A DNA stretch of 64,000 nt from VRUE01 sp035318745 (GTDB lineage: Bacteria; Actinomycetota; Thermoleophilia; Solirubrobacterales; 70-9): the NCBI GenBank assembly GCA_035318745.1, contig DATHEA010000006.1, positions 62,001-126,000 on the forward strand. The letters run 5' to 3'. Both the position numbers and the translations under genes were made by a program. The notes beneath the pieces are model-generated. The model had not been told where the DNA came from. It searched no databases and saw nothing but the letters and a program-made list of their open reading frames with translations. This document shows positions 21,277-29,203 of the stretch, one piece after another; within the stretch, counting starts at the first letter, position 1; every line of letters begins with the position of its first letter.

Positions 21277-23552
21277 TGCCCGCCAGAGTCTTGCATCGTC
21301 CGCATCAGCTCCAGCGCGCCGGCCTTGTGCAGCGGTTCGTTGAGGTTGCCGCACTTGGGGCTCTGCACGCAGGAGGGGCAGCCGGACTCGCATGGGCACT
21401 CGCCGATCAGCCGCTCGGCGTCGCCGAGCAGGCGCTCGAACTGCTCGTAGCCGCGCAGCGTTATCCCAACCCCGCCGGGATGGCCGTCGTAGATGAAGAT
21501 CGTCGCCCGGCCGGTCTGGAAGTGGACATTGGTCGAGAGCCCGCCGATGTCCCAGCGGTCGCACATCGCGATCAGCGGCAGCACCGCGATCTGGCCGTGC
21601 TCGGTCGCGTGCAGGGAGCCGAGCAGCACCTCGGTCGGCAGGGCGGCGCTGAGCCGGTCGGGCAGCACGTACCAGAGGGCCTGGGTGACGAAGTGCTGCT
21701 CGGGCAGCTCGAGGGCGACGATGTCGATCGGCTCCTGCTCGGAGATCGAGACCCGCTGGAAGGCGATCACCTGCTCGCTGACCGAGACTTCGCCGAAGTG
21801 CAGCTCGACGCCCGAGGTCGAGCGCTGCTCCCGGACCCGCTCGATGTAGATCTCGGTCTCCTTTTTCGGCCGCGTGTACCAGTCGCCGTCGAAGCTGCTG
21901 ACGATCGCCCGCCGCCCCTCGACGTCGAGCTGCTCGACCTCGTAGGAGCGGCCCAGGTGGAGGTAGATCGCCCCGGGGTGGATCGTGGTGAAGGCGCGCT
22001 CGGTCTCGACCAGGCCGAGCATCTCGCCCGAGTCGCGCTCGATCACCGCGACCGAGTCCGCCGAGGCGGAGCGCAGCGGGATCTTCGCGGCGACGAAGCC
22101 GCTGTCGGCCGGGAGCAGCCGCCCGCCGGCACGGCGCAGCTCGCCCGCCGTGGTCAGCCGCTCGGCCCGCTCGCGCCAACCCTCGCCGAAGACCTCGTCG
22201 TCCGCGCTGCTCAGCGGCAACTCGTAGGCCGCCGCGACCATGTGTCGCGAGGCGATCTGCTCGCTCTCGTGGTCGAGGATCGCCGCCTCCACCGGCCGGC
22301 CGATGAACTCGTCGGGGTGGCGGCAGAAGAACTGGTCGAGCGCGTCGGCACCGGCGACGTAGACCGCCAGGCCGCGCCGCCGGCGTCCCGCCCGTCCCCA
22401 CATCTGGCGCAGGCTGGCGACGGTCCCGGGGAAGGTGACGCAGATCGCCGCGTCGAGCTCGCCGATGTCGATCCCCAGCTCCAGGGCATCGGTCGCGACC
22501 ACGGCGAGCAGCTCGCCCGCCGCCAGTCGCGCCTCGATCTCGCGCCGCTGCTGCGGCGTGTAACCGCCGCGGTAGGGGGCGATCCGCGCGGCCAGCTCGG
22601 GCTTGCCGCGCCGCTGCAACGCCTCGCCGGTGAAGCGTTGGATCAGCTCGATCCCGCGCCGGCTTTTGAGGAAGCAGATCGTCCGCACCCCATGCGAGAC
22701 CAGCTCGGCCAGCAGGTCAGCCGCCTCGGAGAGGGCGGAGCGCCGCGTCCCGCTTGCCTTGTCGATCAGCGGCGGGTTCCACATCGCGATCTCGCGCCCG
22801 CTGCCGGGCGCGCCGTCGTCGTCGATCAGCTCGAACGGCTCGCCGACCAGCCGCTCCGCCAGCTCCAGCGGGTTGGCGATCGTCGCCGAGGTGAGCAGGA
22901 AGCGCGGCTCGGCGCCGTAGGCCCGCGCCACCCGCCGCAGCCGTCGCAGCACGTTGGCAACGTGCGAGCCGAAGACGCCGCGGTAGGTGTGCGCCTCGTC
23001 GACGACGACCCAGCCGAGGTTGGCGATGAAGTCCCCCCAGCTCTTGTGGTTGGGCAGCAGGCCGACGTGGAGCATGTCGGGGTTGGTGAGGACGAGGTTG
23101 TTGCGGCGGCGGATCGCCGGGCGCTCCTCGCGCGGCGTGTCGCCGTCGTAGATCGCCTCGCGCAGGCCCGGTGGGCGCAGTGCGGCGAGCTTGCGCGCCT
23201 GGTCCTGCGCCAGTGCCTTCGTCGGGTAGAGGTAGAGGGCCCGGCGCTTGGGGTCGCGGGCGATGCCGTCGAGCACCGGCAGGTTGAAGGCGAGGCTCTT
23301 GCCCGACGCCGTGCCGCTGGTGATCACCAGGTTGGAGACGGCAGCGGCCTTCAGCGCCTCGCGCTGGTGCGAGTAGAGGCGCTCGATCCCGGCACGGCCC
23401 AGTGCCTCGACCAGGCCGGGGTCGAGCGAGCGGGGCATCGCCACCGGCTTCGCCTTGCGCTCCGGCTCGCTGCTCTCGGCGACGATGCGCCCGTCGCGGC
23501 GAGCTGGGTCGATCGCAATCGACCAGGGCGCCTCGAGCAGGCTCTTAGTCAC
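21273..23552 (-). CDS. MrfA-like DEAD/DEAH helicase with DUF1998 zinc module
   Basis: A 759-residue superfamily-2 helicase: Walker A SGTASGKS, Walker B VVDEAHTY, motif III TSATIANP, and a second RecA domain with TDALELGIDIGELD and QMWGRAGRRRRG. The C-terminal DUF1998-type region ends in a four-cysteine site (CPCESGCPSC...CGN) that binds zinc. This is the architecture of MrfA/YprA, which removes mitomycin-type DNA damage together with the nuclease MrfB; no mrfB is seen beside it. The GTG at 23552 is preferred because the longer frame runs through the dihydropteroate-synthase gene; it gives an 8-bp overlap with that gene. Confidence 0.88.
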   Translation of the reverse strand: MTKSLLEAPWSIAIDPARRDGRIVAESSEPERKAKPVAMPRSLDPGLVEALGRAGIERLYSHQREALKAAAVSNLVITSGTASGKSLAFNLPVLDGIARDPKRRALYLYPTKALAQDQARKLAALRPPGLREAIYDGDTPREERPAIRRRNNLVLTNPDMLHVGLLPNHKSWGDFIANLGWVVVDEAHTYRGVFGSHVANVLRRLRRVARAYGAEPRFLLTSATIANPLELAERLVGEPFELIDDDGAPGSGREIAMWNPPLIDKASGTRRSALSEAADLLAELVSHGVRTICFLKSRRGIELIQRFTGEALQRRGKPELAARIAPYRGGYTPQQRREIEARLAAGELLAVVATDALELGIDIGELDAAICVTFPGTVASLRQMWGRAGRRRRGLAVYVAGADALDQFFCRHPDEFIGRPVEAAILDHESEQIASRHMVAAAYELPLSSADDEVFGEGWRERAERLTTAGELRRAGGRLLPADSGFVAAKIPLRSASADSVAVIERDSGEMLGLVETERAFTTIHPGAIYLHLGRSYEVEQLDVEGRRAIVSSFDGDWYTRPKKETEIYIERVREQRSTSGVELHFGEVSVSEQVIAFQRVSISEQEPIDIVALELPEQHFVTQALWYVLPDRLSAALPTEVLLGSLHATEHGQIAVLPLIAMCDRWDIGGLSTNVHFQTGRATIFIYDGHPGGVGITLRGYEQFERLLGDAERLIGECPCESGCPSCVQSPKCGNLNEPLHKAGALELMRTMQDSGGQ

Positions 23553-24375
23553 GTATCCGTCCCGCCACCCGCACCGCCTGCAGGGTGCTCCTGTCGTGGA
23601 TACGGAGGACGTCCGCGCCCTCGCGCACCGCGAGCGCTGCCGCCGCGACCGTTCCCCACTCGCGCTCGCCCGCCGGCAGGCGCTCCTCCCAGCTCCCACC
23701 CAGGACTTCGCCGATGAAGTCCTTGCGCGAGAGCGAGACATAGAGCGGCGGGCCGAGCGAGCGCAGCTCGCCGAGCCGCCGCAGGATCTCCAGGTCCTGC
23801 CTGGTCGTGAGGTCGAAGTCGAGTCCGGGGTCGATGGCGATCTGCTCCTCGGCAACCCCAAGTCGCGAGGCCAGCTCGACTCTCCCCCCAAACCACGACT
23901 TCAGATGCTCGACGACGTCGTCGTATTCGCGCGCTGCGCGATCGACCCGAGGCGGACCCTCGATGTGCATCAGCACGTAGCCGCAGCCCGTGCCGGCGAC
24001 CAGCTCGAACATCTCCTCCGAGCCACCGGAGATGTCATTGACGGCTGCCGCCCCCGCCACCAGCGCTCGCCGCGCCACCTCGACCGAGAAGGTGTCGGCC
24101 GAGACCGGCAGGCCCGCGCCGGCGAGCCCTTCGATCGCCGGGACCAGCGCCGCCGCCTCCTGCTCGGCGCCCACCGGGGGCCCGCTGCGCGCCGCGACCG
24201 CGCCCACGTCGAGCATGTCGAAGCCGGCCTCGACCAGCGCCAGCCCGTCGGCGACAGCCTGCTCCGGCGTCCCGCTGCGCGCCCCCTCGAACATCGAGTC
24301 GGCGGTGACGTTGACGATCCCAGCCGCGACCGGCTGCTCGAGGTCAAGCGTCCGATCGGCGAGGCGCCAGGGCAT
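23545..24375 (-). CDS. divergent dihydropteroate synthase-like protein
   Basis: A 276-residue TIM-barrel protein of the pterin-binding family: GIVNVTADSMFEG, LDVGAVAARSG, VSADTFSVEVARRAL, VNDISGG, YVLMH, IDPGLDFD, LSRKDFIG and RIHD. Compared with catalytic DHPS, the pterin loop usually reading NVTPDSFSDGG is altered and the ESTRPG motif is replaced by AVAARSGPP, so folate synthesis is doubtful; it may be a paralog with another pterin-like or cobalamin-related substrate. The ATG at 24375 (MPWRLADR) is chosen. It heads a coupled minus-strand cluster with the helicase and the LOG-like gene. No other folate genes are nearby. Confidence 0.75.
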   Translation of the reverse strand: MPWRLADRTLDLEQPVAAGIVNVTADSMFEGARSGTPEQAVADGLALVEAGFDMLDVGAVAARSGPPVGAEQEAAALVPAIEGLAGAGLPVSADTFSVEVARRALVAGAAAVNDISGGSEEMFELVAGTGCGYVLMHIEGPPRVDRAAREYDDVVEHLKSWFGGRVELASRLGVAEEQIAIDPGLDFDLTTRQDLEILRRLGELRSLGPPLYVSLSRKDFIGEVLGGSWEERLPAGEREWGTVAAAALAVREGADVLRIHDRSTLQAVRVAGRIRD

Positions 24376-24398
24376 CCGGCTACCGTAGCGACCGCACC

Positions 24399-25214
24399 AT
24401 GCCACTGCGATGCGTCTACACCGACCTCGACGGCACCCTGCTCGGGCAGGGAGCCTCGCTCTTCCGCGACGCCGAGGGCGGCTTCTCGCTGGCCCAGTCG
24501 CGCGGCCTCGAGGCCTGCCACCGGGCCGGGGTCGAGGTGGTGATCATGTCCGGCCGCCGCGAGCCCCAGGTCCACGAGGCGGCCCGCCTGATGGGGCAGA
24601 CCTCCTACATATACGAGGCCGGCTGCGCCTTCGCGATCGACGGCGAGACGACGCTGCTGACCGGCGACCTCGTCCCCGACGAAGAGGGCACGATCTACGA
24701 GAAGCTCGAGCGGGCAGGCATCCCGAAGCTGCTCTTCGAGCACTTCGACGGGCGGCTCGAGTACCACTCGCCCTGGCACCACGGCCGTGTCCTCTCCCAC
24801 CTCTTCCGTGGCAAGGTCGACGTCGACGAGGCCAACGAGCTGCTCACCGCCCGGGGCCACGAGAACCTGCGCCTGCTCGACAACGGCGCGATCGGCCGCG
24901 AGATGGCCGCGATCGACGGGCCCACCCACGCCTACCATCTGGTCCCGAAAATCGTCAGCAAGGCGAACGCGGTCGCCGCTCACGCCCGCGCTCGCGGCTT
25001 CGATCCGGCCGAGTGCATCGCTGTCGGCGACTCGGTCGAGGATCTCGAGGTCGCCGCCGCGGTCGGCCGCTTCTTCGTCGTCGCCAACGGGCCGGAGCGA
25101 GATCCAGGTCTGCGAGCCGCACTCGCGGCCTGGGACAACGCCACGGTCACCGAGGGGGCGATGGGCGACGGCTTCTACGAGGCGGTCGTCTCCACGCTGA
25201 TGGAGCGCAGCTAG
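24399..25214 (+). CDS. HAD-IIB phosphatase (mannosyl-3-phosphoglycerate phosphatase-like)
   Basis: A 271-residue HAD superfamily enzyme. Motif I is YTDLDGTLLG (nucleophile Asp and acid Asp), motif II is VIMSGRR, the Lys of motif III is in PKIVSKANAV, and motif IV is IAVGDSVEDLEVA. A type IIB cap lies between motifs II and III. This subfamily dephosphorylates sugar phosphates such as mannosyl-3-phosphoglycerate, trehalose phosphate or sucrose phosphate; no partner synthase is adjacent, so the substrate is open. It starts 23 bp from the divergent DHPS-like gene and is followed 10 bp later by the DtxR regulator. Confidence 0.85.
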   Translation: MPLRCVYTDLDGTLLGQGASLFRDAEGGFSLAQSRGLEACHRAGVEVVIMSGRREPQVHEAARLMGQTSYIYEAGCAFAIDGETTLLTGDLVPDEEGTIYEKLERAGIPKLLFEHFDGRLEYHSPWHHGRVLSHLFRGKVDVDEANELLTARGHENLRLLDNGAIGREMAAIDGPTHAYHLVPKIVSKANAVAAHARARGFDPAECIAVGDSVEDLEVAAAVGRFFVVANGPERDPGLRAALAAWDNATVTEGAMGDGFYEAVVSTLMERS

Positions 25215-25224
25215 TATCGAGCCG

Positions 25225-25932
25225 ATGGAGACAGCGACCGTCGCCGAGCAGGAGTACCTCGAGATCATGTTCTGGCTGGAGGAGGCCGGGCTGCCGATGA
25301 CCGGCGCCAACATCGCCCGCGCGATGCAGCTCTCGCCCCCCACCGTGCACGAAATGGTCGGCCGCCTGGTCGACGACGGCTATGTCGAGCGCAACGCCGA
25401 CAAATCGCTTGCCTTCACCGGGTCCGGGCGCGAGCACGCCAGCCACATCGTCCGCCGCCACCGCATGATCGAGCGCTTCCTCACCGACGTCCTCGGCATC
25501 CCCTGGGACGAGGTGCACGAGGAGGCGGAGCGGATCGAGCACGCGATGTCGCCGGTCCTGGAGGAGCGGATGCGGGCCGCGATCGGCGACGCGACGACCT
25601 GCCCGCACGGCCACCCGATCGTCGAGGGCGTGCGCGAGACCGGTGCGCTCCTGGCCGACGTCCAGGTCGGCGCCAAGGTCCACGTGCTGCGCTTCGAGAA
25701 CGAGGCGGAGGAGCTGCTGCACTACCTCAAAGAGGCCGGGCTGGAGCCCGGCCTGGAGGGCACGCTGGAGAGCGCGGACGAGGACGAGATAACGATCGCC
25801 TCCGCCGATGGCTCCCATCGCGTCTCACGCAGCGTCGCCGAGACGGTCTCGGTCCGCGCCGACCCGGCGCCACCGCCACGGGCTGCAATCCCCGAGCAGC
25901 TCGTGCTGTCTTCCGACCGCTACGGCCGCTGA
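25225..25932 (+). CDS. DtxR/MntR-family metal-dependent regulator
   Basis: A 235-residue protein. The N-terminal winged helix spans about residues 5-65 (EQEYLEIMFWLEEAGLPMTG, NIARAMQLSPPTVHEMVGRL). The dimerisation/metal-binding domain follows, with HHxxxERFL-type sequence (RRHRMIERFLTDVLG), a His/Glu site (EEAERIEHAMSP) and CPHGHPI. A C-terminal SH3-like FeoA domain lies at about 140-215 (VGAKVHVLRF). These proteins repress iron or manganese uptake genes when metal-loaded. No transporter is adjacent, so its regulon is elsewhere. Confidence 0.92.
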   Translation: METATVAEQEYLEIMFWLEEAGLPMTGANIARAMQLSPPTVHEMVGRLVDDGYVERNADKSLAFTGSGREHASHIVRRHRMIERFLTDVLGIPWDEVHEEAERIEHAMSPVLEERMRAAIGDATTCPHGHPIVEGVRETGALLADVQVGAKVHVLRFENEAEELLHYLKEAGLEPGLEGTLESADEDEITIASADGSHRVSRSVAETVSVRADPAPPPRAAIPEQLVLSSDRYGR

Positions 25933-26036
25933 GCTCAGCCGCCTACTGCGGGATAGCCACCGAGACGATCGGCTCCGAGGTTGGCAACTGCTGCTGCGCG
26001 ACTCGGCGGTCACCGTCACCGGGTCGACGCCCTGCC

Positions 26037-27140
26037 CTAAGCCGGAGAAGCCGCGCGAACCCGTTCCAGGGCGCGGGCGATGCGAGCGACGCCCTCCGGA
26101 ATCCGCTCCGGAGGCACGCTGGCAAAGGAGAGGCGGAGGCTGTTCTCGCCGCCCTCGATCATGAAGTCGGGCCCGGCGACGAAGGCGACGCCCTCGCCCT
26201 TGGCCTCGGTCAGCAGAGCCGGCGTGTCGGTGCCCTCGGCAAGGTCGAGCCAGAGGAAGTAGCCGCCCTCGGGGACGACGAACTCCGCCTCGGGAAGCTG
26301 CTCGCGCAGAGCTCCGACCAGGGCTTCGCAGCGGTCGCGCAGGGCGCCTTTGACGAAGTCGATGTTGCGATCCAGCGCACCGGAGCCGCAGAGCTCCAGC
26401 ACCACGGACTCGGCCAGCATGTTGGGCGAGATGTAGGTCTCGTTGGCGCGCTTTGCCAGCTGGGCGATCTCCGCCGCGGGCCCGGCCAGGTAGCCGACCC
26501 TGACGCCGGGGCTGACGGTCTTCGAGAAGGAAGATGCGTGGACCACGCGGTCCGCCGAGTCGATCGCGAGCATCGACTCCAGCGCCTCCCCCTCGAAGGG
26601 AAGCTCACGGTAGGGATCGTCCTCGAAGATCCAGAAATCGTGCTCGGCAGCGAGCTCGACCAAGCGCGTGCGCTTGGCGGCGGACAGCGTGCAACCGGCG
26701 GGGTTGTGGAAGTTGGGGATGACGTGGGCGAGCTTGATCGGGCCGTCCTCGAGGGCGGCTTCGAAGGCCCCCAGGTCGAGACCGTCGGCCTCCAGGGCCA
26801 CCGGCACCAGCTCGACTCCGAGCCGCTGCAGCATCAAGAGCGTGCGGTCGTAGGTCGGTTGCTCCACGACGACCCGGTCGCCGGCCTCGAGCAGGTGCTC
26901 GAACAGCATCCAGCCCGCCTCCAGCGAGCCGTTGGCGATCATCACCTGACCGGCATCGAGCCCCCCATGCCGCTCGGCGACCCACTGGCAGAGCCCAGGA
27001 TGCCCGATCCCCGTCCCGTAGGAAAGCGCCTTTTCCCAATCCTCCGCCAGCGCGACGGCAGCAGCGTCCCGCACCGCGTCCCGCGGCAGGATGTCCGAGC
27101 TAGGAGCTCCGCGAGCGAATGAAATCGTGTCCTGAGCCAT
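26037..27140 (-). CDS. PLP-dependent class I/II aminotransferase (MocR/LysN-like)
   Basis: A 367-residue fold-type I enzyme. The cofactor region reads NGSLEAGWML and VEQPTYDRTL; the pyridoxal-binding Asp/Tyr region is FEDDPYRELPF; the Schiff-base lysine lies in SSFSKTVSPGVRVGY. The pattern is that of the aminotransferase domain of MocR regulators and of 2-aminoadipate aminotransferases (LysN), without a GntR domain. The ATG at 27140 (MAQDTISFARGAP) is preferred over one six codons upstream. Substrate specificity cannot be deduced. It converges with the DtxR gene across a 104-bp gap in which I see nothing notable. Confidence 0.88.
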   Translation of the reverse strand: MAQDTISFARGAPSSDILPRDAVRDAAAVALAEDWEKALSYGTGIGHPGLCQWVAERHGGLDAGQVMIANGSLEAGWMLFEHLLEAGDRVVVEQPTYDRTLLMLQRLGVELVPVALEADGLDLGAFEAALEDGPIKLAHVIPNFHNPAGCTLSAAKRTRLVELAAEHDFWIFEDDPYRELPFEGEALESMLAIDSADRVVHASSFSKTVSPGVRVGYLAGPAAEIAQLAKRANETYISPNMLAESVVLELCGSGALDRNIDFVKGALRDRCEALVGALREQLPEAEFVVPEGGYFLWLDLAEGTDTPALLTEAKGEGVAFVAGPDFMIEGGENSLRLSFASVPPERIPEGVARIARALERVRAASPA

Positions 27141-27215
27141 CGCCTCCGAGCCTAGCAACGCCCCCAGTTTGCGGGCACCCTGCCCAAAACAGTGACTCCA
27201 GAGGGGCGAACCAGA

Positions 27216-27265
27216 GGCGTGTCTGAGCTTAAGGGCGCATATGACCCCGAAAGCTCAGACACGCC
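27216..27265. repeat. 15-bp inverted repeat enclosing a start codon
   Basis: GGCGTGTCTGAGCTT (27216-27230) and AAGCTCAGACACGCC (27251-27265) are perfectly complementary. The 20-nt loop contains the ATG (27241-27243) of the DUF559 gene, whose codons 4-9 form the right arm. In mRNA this hairpin could hide or present the start site. Confidence 0.85.
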
Positions 27266-28188
27266 CTGGGCTGTGGAGGGAGCGGGAGCTGGCTCGACTT
27301 GCCGCACAGCAGCATGGGGTTGTTGCTCGCCGTCAACTACTGGCGCTTGGCTTTGGCGACGAGGCGATCAAGGTGCGGCTCGACGCGGAGAGGCTCCAAG
27401 CGCTCCATCGCGAGGTATTCGCCGTCGGCCACGCTCGAGTGAGTCGACAGGGTCGTCGGCTCGCCGCCGTGCTCGCCTACGGAGACGGGGCATTGCTCAG
27501 CCACCGTAGTGCCGCGGCGCTCTGGGGCTTGATGAGACCACGGGCCGGAGTGATCGACGTGACCGCGCCGGTCGGACGGCAGGGAATCCATCGGCGGGAC
27601 AGGATTTGGATCCATCGTGGGCGACTCCATCCCGAGGACCGAGCGAATCGCGCCGGGATTCCAGTCACCACCGTGGCTCGCACTCTGTTCGACCTTGCCG
27701 AAGTCGTAAACCTCAAGCAACTCGAATCCGCCTGGGAAGAGGCGGATCGCCTCAAGCTCCTGCGCCTGACTGAGGTAGCAGCCGCCTGCGAGCGCGGCTA
27801 CGGCCGCCGTGCCTTGCGCCCGATCCGACACCTCCTCGCCACAGCGAGAGCACCGGTGATGAATCGCTCACCATTAGAGGATCGCTTCTCTGAGTTCTGC
27901 CGCGAGCACCTCGCCGACCTGCCCGCCCCGCTAACCAACATCTCGATCCTCGACCACGAGGTCGACGCCTACTGGCCAGGTCATCGCCTCGTTGTCGAGA
28001 TGGATAGCTGGGAATTCCACAGCCACCGGGCAGCCTTTGAGAGCGACCGAGCCCGCGATGCCAAGATGCAGGCAGAGGGCTACCGAGTCATCCGCTTAAC
28101 CCACCGCCAGCTAGAAACAGGAGCCCCCCGAATCTCCACCCAGCTACGAAAGATGCTGGGCACGGATCGGCGGGCGTCTGCCACGTAG
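27241..28188 (+). CDS. AbiEi-like N-terminal domain plus DUF559 endonuclease-fold protein
   Basis: A 315-residue protein. The N-terminal half resembles AbiEi-type winged-helix proteins (RELARLAAQQHGVVARRQLLALG, LQALHREVFAVGHA, LSHRSAAALWGL, GIPVTTVARTLFDLAE). The C-terminal 100 residues match DUF559, a PD-(D/E)XK-like nuclease fold: NRSPLEDRFSEFCREH, HEVDAYWPGHRLVVEMD and KMQAEGYRVIRLTHRQL, with the EVD and VVEMDSWEFH acids as likely catalytic residues. Such two-domain proteins are abundant, often in many copies, in Solirubrobacterales-like genomes. Role unknown: possibly a self-contained toxin, or related to Vsr/restriction. The start codon lies inside a hairpin loop. No Shine-Dalgarno is evident. 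Confidence 0.75.
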   Translation: MTPKAQTRPGLWRERELARLAAQQHGVVARRQLLALGFGDEAIKVRLDAERLQALHREVFAVGHARVSRQGRRLAAVLAYGDGALLSHRSAAALWGLMRPRAGVIDVTAPVGRQGIHRRDRIWIHRGRLHPEDRANRAGIPVTTVARTLFDLAEVVNLKQLESAWEEADRLKLLRLTEVAAACERGYGRRALRPIRHLLATARAPVMNRSPLEDRFSEFCREHLADLPAPLTNISILDHEVDAYWPGHRLVVEMDSWEFHSHRAAFESDRARDAKMQAEGYRVIRLTHRQLETGAPRISTQLRKMLGTDRRASAT

Positions 28189-28197
28189 GTGCCGGGT

Positions 28198-28319
28198 GGA
28201 AGGCCGGGGTGTCCCTCCAGCGCAGCGGCATCCTGTTTTTCGCCCCAATGACGACCTCGGACGGCCACAAAACCGCGAGGCGAAAAACCCAGCAAGCTGG
28301 AGGGACACCCCGGCCTTCC
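28198..28319. repeat. long-arm inverted repeat between convergent genes (24-bp arms)
   Basis: Arms 28198-28221 and 28296-28319 are perfectly complementary over 24 bp (the left arm includes CCGGGGTGTCCCTCC). The interior holds a second stem, GTTTTTCGCC with GGCGAAAAAC. It lies between the ends of the DUF559 gene (+) and sucD (-), so bidirectional termination is plausible. The arm resembles those at 51616 and 53423; the interior does not. Confidence 0.85.
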
Positions 28320-28330
28320 CAACTGAGGGC

Positions 28331-29203
28331 CTAACCGCGCAGCACTTCGACGGCGATCTTTGCCGTCTCGGTAGGGCTTTCGCCAACCCGCACGCCCTTG
28401 TCCTCGAGCGCTTCCTTCTTCGCCTGCGCAGTTCCCGAAGAGCCGGAGATGATCGCTCCGGCGTGGCCCATCTGCTTGCCCGGCGGCGCGGTGAAGCCGG
28501 CGATGTAGGCGACCACGGGCTTGGAGATGTCGGAGGCGATGAACTCGGCGGCCCGCTCCTCGGCGTCGCCGCCGATCTCGCCGACCATGACGATCATCTC
28601 GGTCTCTGGGTCGGCCTCGTAAAGCTTGAGGATGTCGATGAAGTCCGAGCCGATGATCGGGTCGCCGCCGATGCCGACGATCGAGGAGTTGCCCTCGCCC
28701 GCCTGCTTCAGCTCGTTGCCGATCTGGTAGGTCAGCGTGCCCGACTTGGAGACGACGCCGATCTTGCCCGGATCGAAGAACTGGGCGGGGATGATGCCGA
28801 CGTTGGCCTTGCCCGGCGAGAGCACGCCGGGGCAGTTCGGCCCGATCAGCCGCACCCCTGCCTCCCTGGCCTTCCAGTAGGTCCTCAGCATGTCGAGCAC
28901 CGGGATCCCCTCGGTGATCGCGATCACCGTCTCGACCCCGGAGTCGATCGCCTCGTCGATCGCCGGTGCGGCAAAGCGGGCGGGGACGAAGATCATCGAG
29001 GTGTTAGCACCCTGCTGCTCGACCGCCTCGCGGATCGAGTCGAAGATCGGCACGCCCTCGACGTCCTGGCCGCCCTTGCCCGGCGTCACTCCGGCCGCCA
29101 GATGCGTGCCGTAAGCCTGGTTGCGCAGCCCGTGGAAAGAGCCCTCGCGGCCGGTCAGGCCGGAGACGACCAGCTTCGTCTCCTCGTTGACGATGATCGA
29201 CAT
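28331..29203 (-). CDS. sucD: succinate-CoA ligase alpha subunit
   Basis: A 290-residue subunit with the CoA-binding Rossmann domain (SGLTGREGSFHGLRNQ, VEGVPIFDS), GPNCPGV, the dinucleotide-like VSKSGTLTYQ and the active-site histidine that is phosphorylated during catalysis (GHAGAIISG). It converts succinyl-CoA to succinate with ATP or GTP formation in the TCA cycle. The ATG at 29203 shares a base with the sucC stop, so the two subunits are made from one transcript in equal amounts. Confidence 0.97.
   Translation of the reverse strand: MSIIVNEETKLVVSGLTGREGSFHGLRNQAYGTHLAAGVTPGKGGQDVEGVPIFDSIREAVEQQGANTSMIFVPARFAAPAIDEAIDSGVETVIAITEGIPVLDMLRTYWKAREAGVRLIGPNCPGVLSPGKANVGIIPAQFFDPGKIGVVSKSGTLTYQIGNELKQAGEGNSSIVGIGGDPIIGSDFIDILKLYEADPETEMIVMVGEIGGDAEERAAEFIASDISKPVVAYIAGFTAPPGKQMGHAGAIISGSSGTAQAKKEALEDKGVRVGESPTETAKIAVEVLRG

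Noticed and set aside
21276..23717. 813-residue plus-strand frame opposite the helicase
   Set aside because: Long antisense frames are common at this GC content; it is rich in Arg/Gly/Val/Ala without motifs and lies opposite a clear helicase.
21273..23891. 872-residue version of the helicase
   Set aside because: The extra N-terminus is an Arg/Ser-rich shadow of the DHPS-like gene; the GTG at 23552 is the sensible start.
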